A stretch of 64,000 nucleotides of DNA from NCBI GenBank assembly GCA_965249225.1, contig CBDFLT010000009.1:1-64000 (forward strand). Reading direction: 5' to 3'. Positions 28,284 to 36,819 of this stretch are shown here, one piece after another. The position numbers and the translations under genes were made by a program. Under the pieces are notes generated by a model, which was not told where the DNA came from, did no database searches, and saw only the letters and a list, made by a program, of their open reading frames with translations. The DNA comes from CBDFLT01 sp965249225. GTDB taxonomy: Bacteria; Chloroflexota; Dehalococcoidia; Lucifugimonadales; G963668185. Within the stretch, counting starts at the first letter, position 1; each line of letters opens with the position of its first letter.

Positions 28284-29996
28284 CTATCTATTCCCCCCTA
28301 CAGGACGATGACGCATCCGGTGGTAGAGCGAGTCCCATTGGTAGGCGCGCAGCGCGGACAGCGGCAGTCGGGGGCAGTCCGGTTCCCACAGTGGACGCCA
28401 GGACCGGCCAAGTATCCCTGTGTTGGACAGCACTGGAATGCAGGACACGAAGATGGGCAGCGACATCCGGATCATCCGGGCCGCAGTGCGCACGTAGGTC
28501 GTCTCGACCTCCTCAGTGTCCACGACGAAGAGGGTGACGGGGTATGGGGGCTGGTCTTCCTTATGCTCATTGGACCAGTAGTAGCTCTCATAGGGTTCCA
28601 GGCGGGCAATGACTCCCCTGGGGTGGCGGGCGCGAAGCTCGTACTCGAAGTAGAACGGCACGTGAAGGCCCCCTGCGACGAGGTGACCCACGGCGTCGGG
28701 TGCGATGGCCGAATCGCCCCAGTTGTAGGCTCGGTCGGACCTGGCGGTGGGGACGGACCACTGGAGTTCACTCGACGAATCTTCCCTGGCCTCGGCCTGA
28801 AGCTTCGACAGGAACCACGTGATGCCGTCTGCGTGCTTCGTCTGGCGCGCCCACGTCTCGATCCGGTGGCCCATGTGTCTTCGCCGTCCCTGGCGATCTG
28901 TCGTGAGCTCCGTGCTCCAGATGCCCCGCGTGGTCGGCAACTCGGCGCGGTCCCGGTGGGTGACGTAGCGGACGCCCTCGGCGGATAGTGTGTAGCGGGT
29001 GTCTCCGGGTTTGCCGTGACGCTCGATTAGGCCCCAGGCGTTCACCAGGCTGCGCACCATCTGGCTGACCCGCCCCTTGGAAACACCGAGCCACCGGGCC
29101 AGGTGCTCGCGGGGGATCATCGGGTGGTCGGTGATGAGGTCGAGCGTCCGCTTCTCCGACGGGCTGACGCCGAAGGCCGGCGCAGCCTCCACCATCCGCT
29201 CGGGACGGGGCAGCGACGCCCGCTTCCGACTCGGCGACGCCGCTCGACTCCTTCCGCCAGGGCTGGCCTGGGAGATGACGCCCTCCAGCGTGCGGTGCCG
29301 CCCTCCAATCAGGACCGAGATACTCTGCCAGACGCGGCCGCCTCGTCTCTCCAGCGCCTCCCTGGACTCCACGGCGACGAAGCAGTCGCGGAGATCCCGT
29401 TGCTCGCAGAACCGCGTCGTCAACCTCTGCTCCCAGACGCTGGGCACGATGATCAGAACGATGTCGGGGCGGCGCCGGTAGTCGTACTCCGCTATGGCCC
29501 TCAGCCGGTCGTAGAGCGACCGCCGCCGCAGGGCCAGACCCTGGCGCACCACGCCGAAGCTGCGGCCATCGTGGAGGGTGATGTTGGCGTCGAAGCGGCC
29601 ACGGCGATGGAACTCCACGTGAGTACGCAGTCCGTCACTGCCGGGGGAGAGTGACGAGGCGAGGCGGTAGACAGCGGCCACCGCGTCCATCCGGCGAATG
29701 AGCAGCGTCAGCCACTCCCTGGACACGGGATAGGCCCGTACGAAGTCCGAGGGCGTGCCAAAGCCGAGAATCCTGGCGGCCTGCCTGATGCCCTTCGCCG
29801 TCAGGCAGTATCTCCCGCTCGACGGCAGATGCACGGTGCCGTGACTCACTCTCCCGACAATGCCGTCGGCCAGCAACTCGGACAGTCTGCGGTGGACGGT
29901 CGCGTGCGGCTCGCCCAGGATGAGCGCCAACTCCGTTGATTCGATAAACGGCATTCGACTGAGGGCATCGAGCAACTGTCGATCTGAGAAACCCAT
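28284..29996 (-). CDS. Replication-relaxation-like family protein with two winged helices
   Basis: About 570 residues from the ATG at 29996 (a TTG at 30032 is possible). An N-terminal winged helix (DRQLLDALSRMPFIESTELA, VHRRLSELLADGIVGRV) is followed by a region with RPDIVLIIVPSVWEQRL. A second winged helix (REHLARWLGVSKGRVSQMVRSL) lies near the middle, and the C-terminal part contains HVPFYFEYELRARHP. The architecture fits the replication-relaxation family, common on mobile elements of Chloroflexota and Actinobacteria, whose biochemical role is poorly known. It is followed upstream on the same strand by the restriction-methylase. Confidence 0.65.
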   Translation of the reverse strand: MGFSDRQLLDALSRMPFIESTELALILGEPHATVHRRLSELLADGIVGRVSHGTVHLPSSGRYCLTAKGIRQAARILGFGTPSDFVRAYPVSREWLTLLIRRMDAVAAVYRLASSLSPGSDGLRTHVEFHRRGRFDANITLHDGRSFGVVRQGLALRRRSLYDRLRAIAEYDYRRRPDIVLIIVPSVWEQRLTTRFCEQRDLRDCFVAVESREALERRGGRVWQSISVLIGGRHRTLEGVISQASPGGRSRAASPSRKRASLPRPERMVEAAPAFGVSPSEKRTLDLITDHPMIPREHLARWLGVSKGRVSQMVRSLVNAWGLIERHGKPGDTRYTLSAEGVRYVTHRDRAELPTTRGIWSTELTTDRQGRRRHMGHRIETWARQTKHADGITWFLSKLQAEAREDSSSELQWSVPTARSDRAYNWGDSAIAPDAVGHLVAGGLHVPFYFEYELRARHPRGVIARLEPYESYYWSNEHKEDQPPYPVTLFVVDTEEVETTYVRTAARMIRMSLPIFVSCIPVLSNTGILGRSWRPLWEPDCPRLPLSALRAYQWDSLYHRMRHRPVGGNR

Positions 29997-30115
29997 ACGG
30001 CAAGCGTAGCGACTGACCGGCGTGTTGGGCAACCATCACATGACAGCACCCGTGGGTAGGATGCACCTATGCTGATGTAATCTTCCCTGAAGAGGGGGCG
30101 AAAGTGATTTCGCTG

Positions 30116-33100
30116 CTACGAACCGTCCGCTAGCAGTCTGCGCACAGCGGACTCCACGGCCCTTCCCTCGTCCGATGTGCGCAGCCATGCCCGTAACTCG
30201 CGTCGGACGATGGCCACAGTCAGGTCATCGCCGCGTTGCACTCGGAGGGGGTCCAGTTTCGCCTTAGCGCCTACTGCCGCCGTTGCCCCGGCCTCGGCAA
30301 GGGTGACGTGCAATTCTTCCGCCGGGTCGAACTCCGGGATGGGCAGCTTCCACAGGTGCTTATGAAGGTCGCGGGCTCCGAACTGGCCCTTGGACATCAA
30401 CGGTCTCACAGCCTCTTGCAGGGCGTCGCTATTGATGACGGCCAACAGGTAATTGGCTTCGTCAATGGTCCCGCACGGAATCCAGTAGAGAAGATGGTCA
30501 ACCAGTGTCTCGCTGTCTTGAAGCAACGCGGCCGTCGGCTCACCGGACTTCGTGTACACCACTCGCACAGGCCGGTCTCCCGCATCCCGCTGCCACTCCA
30601 GTTGCGACGACAGCTTGCCCATGTAGTCCAGTTGACCGAGCAGGTTCAAGTTGTTGGCCAGGGCCTTGTTTCCCTCCCACAGATGGCTGACCGTCTGCCA
30701 GCGCTCCCGCATCCGCCGGTCCAGCCCGCCCAGCCGGATGCCGCCGGGGCCGTCGTCATCCGTGGGTATCGCGACGTCCCCCCGCTTCAGCGGCAGCAGC
30801 GCTTTCAAGGGCTCTAGTGCAACGTAGGGGACGATGGTTTCCCCAAGGTGCACGTCAAAGAGATGCCGCCTTTCGACTGTCTGGCCGGTGATCTCGGTCA
30901 GATCCAGGTCCTTCCAGGGAGCCTTGTCCAGACTGCCTCGCCTTGAGTTGACCGTGGTTGTCGGCGCGGCCTGCACGATGGCTGTGTTAGTCGTCTCTTC
31001 GACGAAGAACAGGCAGCGGGGGACGATGGTCGCTCCCTGCCGGGAATAACCGCCGTAGGGTGACTCGCCCGCCGTACCGGTGTGTGCGATGCCCGCAGGC
31101 TCCCGACGCACGTCATTGGCACCGGCACGGCCTCGCCACCGTTCCACCCTACCGCCCAAGGGCTTGCCGGATGTGTCCTGGGAGAGCTTGCGGGCGAAGG
31201 CGACCGAGGCGGGAATTGGGAAGAAGCTGTTGGGCTTGAGCTGCTCCAAGTCCCACGCCGGTTTGAAGGCGAAGTCCACCGAGACGCTCGGCCCCGACTT
31301 GCGCGCCCGCCACTGACCGCTGCGCCACTTGGAGTATTGCCCAGCCTGAAGCGCGCTGTGGGGCAGCACGAAACCGATGACGCCCCCATCCTTCAGATAG
31401 AGGTCAACGCTGCGCGAGAAGAAAAGTCCAGCCACGTCCTGGTGGGTCGCGTAGCGCCCTCCGGCCCAGATGCCGTAAGCGTTCCGGCACAGGTTCAGCA
31501 GCTCGTCTCTTAGGATGTCGGCCGTCTGATTGTAGTTGATCCAGGGCGGGTTGCCGATCACCACGTCCACCTTGGAGCGCGAGAGAACCACCGGGCGCAC
31601 CATGTTGCGGGCGTAGTAGGCCCAGATGTGGTTGCGTCCCCTGTCGTGGAGCCTCTGCATTGCGGCTATGGCGTGGCTAATGACTTGGCGCTCAGTGGGG
31701 TCGTTGATCTCGTTGTCGTCCAGGGCCAGGAACGGGTCGTCTCCCCGCTCAATGGAGGCCGAAACGTCCCCCATCAAGGCGTCGAAGGCCTCAGCCCGTT
31801 CCACCAAGCTCACGGGGAACACCAACTCGGTATTCTCCTCATCCTCTACCTGGACCGTGATGTTGTGCTCAGCGAACATATCGCCGGTGCGAAAGCGCAG
31901 TTGCAGGGCGTCGCCCAGGTAGACGGGGATGGACAGGGATGCATCGAACCCGGCGGCACTGGCGGCATTGATGGCAGGCCGAGCAGCCAATGTCCACGCG
32001 GCACGGGCGAGGTGAACCGCCACCGGGTGGACGTCGATGCCGGTTACCGCCTCCCGCAGCCGGTTGAGGACTTCCCCCGGGTTCCAGTTGGCTGCATTGG
32101 CGGCGGCTATGAAGTGGGACACCGCCTCGGCCACGAAGGTGCCGGAGCCGCAGGCAGGGTCCAGCACGCGCTGGTTCAGCGGGTCGTCAACCAACTCCCG
32201 AATCATGGCGCGGGCCAGCCAGGCCGGGGTGTAGTACTCCCCCAACTGCCTCCGTTCATCGGGCGGGATGACCGACTCGTAGAGCGTTGCCGCGGTGTCC
32301 GGCGGGGCCTCGGCCCAGTCGAACCGGGCGACCCGGCGGGCCAGTGTTTGCAGCAACGCCTCGCCGCCGACCTCGTTGGGCCATGCGAAGAAGTCCGACT
32401 CCAGCACCCCCTGCAACCCGGTGGCGCGGTACAACTCTCGGCCTTGGATAAGGTCGGCAGGGTCTGTCTCGGCTAGGCGGCGTATGTCGATGCCAAAGGA
32501 GGCCTGCACCACCATGCCGATGACGGCGCTCAAGTAGGTGTGTCGGATGAACAGATCGTCCATCTCCTCCGGGACGACGCCGACCTTGGCCAGCCGCGCT
32601 TGCGCCTCGGCGCTCATCCCCTCCGTGGTGTAGGCGATCTCGCCCAGGGCGGTGCGCAGCAGGTCGTACCACAACCGGCGCTTGATACGGATGGTTTCTT
32701 GTTCGGCGTTCTCTTGGTAGAGGGTCTTGAGAGCGGCGATGTCGCGCTGGTAGGAAGGACTGTCCGGGCCGAAATGCCCTTCGATCCCCTCTCTATCGGG
32801 CCTGACTCCTTCAAGGGATACCAGGGCCGAGTCTCGCAGCCACTCGTAGAGGCCGATCCATTGGTCCGGCTCCTCCAGGGTGAAGGCGTAGGGTGGGGCC
32901 ATTCTGACCGGCCCGGCGTTGTGCCAGCGCAGCAGCCATCGCTTGCCGTCGGTGAGCACGCCCATCCGAACCCGGCCTTGCGTCAACGCTTGAGCCAGGT
33001 AGTCGTCCAGTTGCTCGACGTACTGCGGGTTGGGTGCGCCGCCGGATGCTGTTCCGATGCGCCGCTTGAACTCGATGAAGGTGTCCAGTGCCTTCAGGTC

Positions 33101-33409
33101 AACAGCACTCCTAGACTCGTCCGAGGGCGGGCTCTCCTCGGCCATCTCCTCGCTCTTCACGAGCGCGGTGACGATGAGGAAGTCGCGGACCGCGCTGGTG
33201 ATGTTGGCCTCGGCCGCGCCGTCATCGTGCCGTCTCAGAATCTCAGCGGCGGCGTTGCGGTGCTTGGGGTCGTCTATGTCGATGTGGAGTGCCAAAGTCG
33301 TCCCCAGGTTGCTTAGGTTTCCAAATGGCGAATAGCCAGGGCTACCCTTCCCCGACTGCTGGGATGGAACGTTCCCATTCCCCGACGCAGGCGGGGTCGA
33401 GCCTGTCAA
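30116..33409 (-). CDS. Type IIG-like restriction endonuclease/methyltransferase
   Basis: Up to 1,097 residues. The N-terminal about 150 residues carry a PD-(D/E)XK-like signature (LDTFIEFKRRIG, then MGVLTDGKRWLLRW). The middle is an N6-adenine methyltransferase with motif I RVLDPACGSGTF (about residue 417) and motif IV VIGNPPWINYN (about 618). The C-terminal part is the likely target-recognition region. It would cut unmodified foreign DNA and methylate self DNA with one chain. The first about 35 codons overlap the PIN gene, so translation may really start at a TTG near 33300. No separate specificity subunit is nearby. Confidence 0.85.
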   Translation of the reverse strand: MTGSTPPASGNGNVPSQQSGKGSPGYSPFGNLSNLGTTLALHIDIDDPKHRNAAAEILRRHDDGAAEANITSAVRDFLIVTALVKSEEMAEESPPSDESRSAVDLKALDTFIEFKRRIGTASGGAPNPQYVEQLDDYLAQALTQGRVRMGVLTDGKRWLLRWHNAGPVRMAPPYAFTLEEPDQWIGLYEWLRDSALVSLEGVRPDREGIEGHFGPDSPSYQRDIAALKTLYQENAEQETIRIKRRLWYDLLRTALGEIAYTTEGMSAEAQARLAKVGVVPEEMDDLFIRHTYLSAVIGMVVQASFGIDIRRLAETDPADLIQGRELYRATGLQGVLESDFFAWPNEVGGEALLQTLARRVARFDWAEAPPDTAATLYESVIPPDERRQLGEYYTPAWLARAMIRELVDDPLNQRVLDPACGSGTFVAEAVSHFIAAANAANWNPGEVLNRLREAVTGIDVHPVAVHLARAAWTLAARPAINAASAAGFDASLSIPVYLGDALQLRFRTGDMFAEHNITVQVEDEENTELVFPVSLVERAEAFDALMGDVSASIERGDDPFLALDDNEINDPTERQVISHAIAAMQRLHDRGRNHIWAYYARNMVRPVVLSRSKVDVVIGNPPWINYNQTADILRDELLNLCRNAYGIWAGGRYATHQDVAGLFFSRSVDLYLKDGGVIGFVLPHSALQAGQYSKWRSGQWRARKSGPSVSVDFAFKPAWDLEQLKPNSFFPIPASVAFARKLSQDTSGKPLGGRVERWRGRAGANDVRREPAGIAHTGTAGESPYGGYSRQGATIVPRCLFFVEETTNTAIVQAAPTTTVNSRRGSLDKAPWKDLDLTEITGQTVERRHLFDVHLGETIVPYVALEPLKALLPLKRGDVAIPTDDDGPGGIRLGGLDRRMRERWQTVSHLWEGNKALANNLNLLGQLDYMGKLSSQLEWQRDAGDRPVRVVYTKSGEPTAALLQDSETLVDHLLYWIPCGTIDEANYLLAVINSDALQEAVRPLMSKGQFGARDLHKHLWKLPIPEFDPAEELHVTLAEAGATAAVGAKAKLDPLRVQRGDDLTVAIVRRELRAWLRTSDEGRAVESAVRRLLADGS

Positions 33410-33800
33410 CGCCCTCCAGTCGGTCGAAGTCGGTGTCCGCCGAGATGATGCGACCTACTCTCAGCCGCTGCATCACCGCCGCGTGGACCAGGTCCCGGGC
33501 GCTGACTCCGGGATGGCTGTCCGCCATCTCCGACGCCGAAAGAACGTCTTCGGCATGGACGGGTTCGATCCGGCCATTCATGGCCTCGGCGAAGGCCCGG
33601 AGAACCTCCCGACCCAACGCCCAGCGTCCTGAAGCCAGGTAGCGGTGCATCAACTCCTGAAGGACCTCAGAGTCGGTTACGAACGGCTGCGGCTCCTCGG
33701 CCACCACGCGGAGAATCCGGGCGCACGGCTCCTTGTAGGGATGGTCCCCGCCGGCGGCGTAGATGGGAACGTTGGCGTCAATGAAGACCGCCGGGCTCAT
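33342..33800 (-). CDS. PIN-domain toxin (VapC-like)
   Basis: A 152-residue PIN protein. VFIDANVPIYA gives the first Asp, VTDSEVLQELMHRY the conserved Glu, and SARDLVHAAVMQ with IISADTDFDRLEGV the remaining acidic residues of the metal site. Toxins of this kind are Mg2+-dependent RNases, often cutting tRNA or rRNA. The start overlaps the end of the antitoxin gene by 23 bp, the usual order and coupling of such pairs. Confidence 0.88.
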   Translation of the reverse strand: MSPAVFIDANVPIYAAGGDHPYKEPCARILRVVAEEPQPFVTDSEVLQELMHRYLASGRWALGREVLRAFAEAMNGRIEPVHAEDVLSASEMADSHPGVSARDLVHAAVMQRLRVGRIISADTDFDRLEGVDRLDPACVGEWERSIPAVGEG

Positions 33801-34029
33801 GGGCCGCCTCCAACTCGCGTGAGAGGGTGTCGGGGTCCGGCGGGTCTTCCACGTTCAACCGGATTAGCCGTTCCACCGCCTCCTTGCGGCGCGTGCGCAG
33901 GATGTCCTCATAGGCCCCGTCGATGAGGCGGCGCACGACGTTGGAGATCGCCTCTCCCTTCTCCTGGGCCAACTCCTCCAGTCGCCGCCGATGTTCGACG
34001 TCCAGCCGTACGTCTAACCGATTCGTCAT
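33778..34029 (-). CDS. Ribbon-helix-helix antitoxin of the PIN pair
   Basis: 83 residues from the ATG at 34029, preceded by AGAGGGG. The N-terminal TNRLDVRLDVEHRRRLEELA...AISNVVRRLIDGAYE is a CopG-type ribbon-helix-helix that would bind the operon promoter. The Asp/Glu-rich C-terminus (NVEDPPDPDTLSRELE) would wrap the toxin. An upstream ATG at 34095 is open but lacks a ribosome site. Confidence 0.85.
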   Translation of the reverse strand: MTNRLDVRLDVEHRRRLEELAQEKGEAISNVVRRLIDGAYEDILRTRRKEAVERLIRLNVEDPPDPDTLSRELEAAHEPGGLH

Positions 34030-34190
34030 ATCGCCCCTCTGTCCGGTGTTATTCGTACGGAGTGTATTATCCGTCACATTGGGTCCCGAAGTCAATTCAG
34101 CGCGTACCCAGACGAGCTCTTACCCAGGGCAACCCTTGAGTGCCGGTATCTGATGCACTTGGCCTTCCTGCTATCGGGAGCGGGTCGGCC

Positions 34191-35117
34191 TCACCGCTCG
34201 CATACCACGCCGTCATTGTCGGCGTCATTCATGAACTCGTATGCGGGATGTCCACGGCGAACAGGGGCAATGCCATGGTTACGCGCCTCTGCGCAAGTGA
34301 TACGGCCATTCCCATTTTCATCGTACATCTCGAGGGCGCTGCTGACCTCCTCGCCTTCTGGCGCAGAGGCAGGAGTCGCTGTCGAGGCCGGGGGACTTTC
34401 TAGCACAATCATTTCCGTGGACGCGCAGCCTGACAATATGCCCTCCAGCACGTCGCGCTCCCGCTCATCGACAGTGAGATCGTACTGTTGGCGCACCCCC
34501 ACCACGCGGCTTGCGAACCAACAGCGATTCAGGTCGGGGAGCCATTCGGTCGCATCCTTGCCACTCTTCTGCGAGCGATTGACCGCAGGACTGGCCAGGG
34601 TGAGATTCAGAAGGTCAGAAGCAAACTGCCGCTTCGTTGCAGCGTCAACTTCACAGAGGCCGCTGTCGTGAGCTTCGGAGCGCGCGACGATGTGCTCGAT
34701 GTCTGTATCAGATGTGCCACCGAACCACCTACCCGTGTACGGGCCGTAGATGATGTTGCCCATGCTGGCAACGATACGTTGCTCAACGGACTGCGAGTAC
34801 GGGTAGTCGTCAGAGTCGTATGGCGAACAGCGATACTCTGGGGCGACCACGAGCCCCCTCCAGAGATCCGAGCCGGTTGCGGCTTCCTGGGTAGCAGTGG
34901 ATTCAAGTGTCCGCACGGCCGTTAGCGTGGCCGCCGGAGTTGGTGAAGAAGTGGGGTAAAGAACTGGCGTGGCTGTCGGTGCGGGAGCAGTTGAGCGGGA
35001 GACCGGTTGATTCTCTGTCTCCCCACACGCCGCCAACCCCACGACCAATAGGATTGCTAGGAACGCCGCGATTAGCTTCAGATTGCGAGTCGCCATATCC
35101 GCTGCAATGCTGCGCAT
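34191..35117 (-). CDS. Secreted HNH (DUF1524-like) nuclease lipoprotein with excalibur domain
   Basis: A 308-residue exported protein. The signal peptide ends in lipobox VGLAACGE, followed by a Thr/Pro/Ala stalk to about residue 75. The nuclease core has DIEHIVARSEAHDSG (HNH-type His) and LTLASPAVNRSQKSGKDATE (the conserved Asn-Lys part), the DUF1524/GmrSD-C pattern. The C-terminal about 45 residues (MYDENGNGRITCAEA, then NDADNDGVVCE) form an excalibur calcium-binding domain. The nuclease would therefore sit on the cell surface. It lies between the toxin-antitoxin pair and the HsdR_N gene on the same strand. The role could be nutrition, or destruction of incoming DNA. Confidence 0.85.
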   Translation of the reverse strand: MRSIAADMATRNLKLIAAFLAILLVVGLAACGETENQPVSRSTAPAPTATPVLYPTSSPTPAATLTAVRTLESTATQEAATGSDLWRGLVVAPEYRCSPYDSDDYPYSQSVEQRIVASMGNIIYGPYTGRWFGGTSDTDIEHIVARSEAHDSGLCEVDAATKRQFASDLLNLTLASPAVNRSQKSGKDATEWLPDLNRCWFASRVVGVRQQYDLTVDERERDVLEGILSGCASTEMIVLESPPASTATPASAPEGEEVSSALEMYDENGNGRITCAEARNHGIAPVRRGHPAYEFMNDADNDGVVCER

Positions 35118-35133
35118 GGTGGAGGCCTCGCTC

Positions 35134-36240
35134 TTAGTGTGTATCGGTTATGTCCCTCAGCGTCCGTCCCTCGGCGTCCTTCCATGCCGTTAGCCCGTTT
35201 CTACTCGCCACCACGAGGAATGAAGCTGCACCAGATGGAGTATTGAACGACTGATCCTGGGTCAGCCTATACGTGGTACCTTCGTCTACCAGGAATCCGT
35301 CATCTATCAAGGCTTTCCTCATGTCAGCCAAGCTTTTGGGGATGCTGGAAACTTCGTCCTTCACTGCCTGCGACCCGGCCAGCACCACAAAGCTGGTCCT
35401 ATCGTCCTGGCGCGCCCTAGCCTTTACCCCCTTCGAGTCCAAAAACAGATAGAGGGGATACTCCACTTCAGCCGGACGCCCGGTGGTAGACTCCTCAACG
35501 GCAGGTTCCTCCGTTGGCTCATTGCCACGGTCCAGAGCGGATTTTAGCCGTGCGTCTATTAAGTCTTTGACGAACTGGGCGAACGCCTGTTGGACCAGAG
35601 GGGTGAACTGCTCTATTCGCTGCTTGGTCTTCGGTCCGGGATACTCGATTCTGTTCAATATGAACCGCACGAAGTCGTCACACGGATTCCTCATCTCTTC
35701 GGAAAGCGTACGTTTGATCTCGTTGGTGTACTTCAGCTCTCGCGCCGCCTCCACGGTCTCCGCAGGGTCAAAGCTGTCCTTATGGAACTGCTTGAGCTGC
35801 TCGACCTGTAAGTCCGTGAACTCCAACATGTTGAACTCGAAGAACGGCCTCTTGTCCATCTCTCGCGGCTCGTCCAAGTCGGAGTAGAATCGATAGACGA
35901 TGCCGTCCGTTAGAATGCCAAACCGGGCGGCGGTGGCGGAAAAGTAGCGGAAGAGTTGCGATTCCTGCTCCACCCGCAGGCTGGAGCCGTGCTTCTTGGC
36001 CTCAATCAGGACGACGGGCTTGCCGTTCTGCATCAGGGCGTAATCCACCTTCTCACCTTTCTTGTTGCCGAAGTCCGCCGTGTACTCTGGCACCACCTCA
36101 GTTGGATCGAAGATGCTGTAGCCGAGCATTTGGATAAAGGGCATAACGAGGGATGTCTTCGTCGCCTCTTCCGTATCCAGGTGTTCAAGCCGAGCTTCAA
36201 ACCGTCTTGACCTTGTCCGCACGTCGTCGATGAAGTCCAT
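35134..36240 (-). CDS. HsdR_N-type nuclease-fold protein with DUF4357 tail
   Basis: 368 residues from the ATG at 36240, chosen because GAGAGGAGG precedes it. Residues about 1-150 match the N-terminal domain of type I restriction HsdR-like proteins: TKTSLVMPFIQMLGYSIFDP, VDYALMQNGKPVVLIEAKK (the PD-ExK core) and FGILTDGIVYRFYSD. A helical middle follows, then a DUF4357-like domain at about 265-365 (LFLDSKGVKARA, FVVLAGSQA). No helicase motor is present, so this is a stand-alone protein rather than a full HsdR. A role in defence is inferred from the neighbours. Confidence 0.85.
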   Translation of the reverse strand: MDFIDDVRTRSRRFEARLEHLDTEEATKTSLVMPFIQMLGYSIFDPTEVVPEYTADFGNKKGEKVDYALMQNGKPVVLIEAKKHGSSLRVEQESQLFRYFSATAARFGILTDGIVYRFYSDLDEPREMDKRPFFEFNMLEFTDLQVEQLKQFHKDSFDPAETVEAARELKYTNEIKRTLSEEMRNPCDDFVRFILNRIEYPGPKTKQRIEQFTPLVQQAFAQFVKDLIDARLKSALDRGNEPTEEPAVEESTTGRPAEVEYPLYLFLDSKGVKARARQDDRTSFVVLAGSQAVKDEVSSIPKSLADMRKALIDDGFLVDEGTTYRLTQDQSFNTPSGAASFLVVASRNGLTAWKDAEGRTLRDITDTH

Positions 36241-36333
36241 GGGCCTCCTCTCTTTCGCTGGGGAGTATACCCGCATACAGTGATGGTGGTCGCCGTAGTG
36301 GCCGCCAACTCATACGTCCAACCTGAACCGCAG

Positions 36334-36368
36334 GGTGAAAGTTCTTGATTTTGTCCAGTTTGGTGGGC
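36334..36368. repeat. 35-bp dispersed repeat, copy 2
   Basis: Exact match to 8847-8881. It lies in the gap between the HsdR_N gene and the IS1182-derived MITE; the rest of 36241-36479 has no recognisable gene. Confidence 0.75.
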
Positions 36369-36479
36369 TTAATTGGACGGTAGGCAGTACCATTTTCGAG
36401 ATGTGGCTGGGCGGACTGTGAGGCTCCAGAGGGTTGCCATTCTAGTCTCATCGTAAAGTGGGGATAAGCGTACTGTACT

Positions 36480-36650
36480 GAGCTTGTCTCATAAAGCTGA
36501 CATTTCCAGAGTCTCAATGTTCTGTATTCCGTCTTTCGACGAGATGACGGACCTGACGCCATATCTCAATCACGTCATTCCGGCGTACGCCGGAATCCAG
36601 ACTGTCTCGCATAGTGCAAATCAAGTGGAGGGGACTTCTGAGACAGGCTC
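36480..36650. mobile_element. IS1182-derived MITE, 171 bp
   Basis: The left end GAGCTTGTCTCATAAAG (36480) and the right end CTTCTGAGACAGGCTC (36635-36650) correspond to the terminal repeats of the IS1182 at 8894-10550. The interior has no transposase and contains a 20-bp palindrome. It can only move with help from a full element. Confidence 0.75.
36577..36596. repeat. Perfect 20-bp palindrome inside the MITE
   Basis: ATTCCGGCGTACGCCGGAAT reads the same on both strands. It is flanked by CGTC and CCAG, the pattern of REP-like 'GTCATTCC...GGAATCCAG' elements found in many bacteria. Confidence 0.8.
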
Positions 36651-36683
36651 TACTGCGAATTTTCGGTGGGAGGTCTTGATTTA

Positions 36684-36819
36684 GGATTGTGGTACGCGAG
36701 GTCGTTGCCCCATAGACCGAGTCGCGCGATGACAACAAGGATGCCGAGCAATATCCAGGGCATCGCTTGCGGAGCTTGAACCACTCGAAGCGTATGAGAC
36801 GCAACACCTGTATTATCAT
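36684..36819 (-). pseudogene. ABC-2 permease, N-terminal fragment (array copy 1)
   Basis: It starts MIIQVLRLIRFEWFKLRKR, nearly the same as the paralogues upstream, with its ATG overlapping the stop of the preceding permease (ATGA). A 4-bp loss where others read RWMPWILL shifts the frame, and the gene is cut near 36684 close to the MITE. Confidence 0.8.

Noticed and set aside
32540..33316. 258-codon plus-strand frame opposite the restriction-methylase
   Set aside because: It overlaps a gene with clear methylase motifs and shows no domain of its own.
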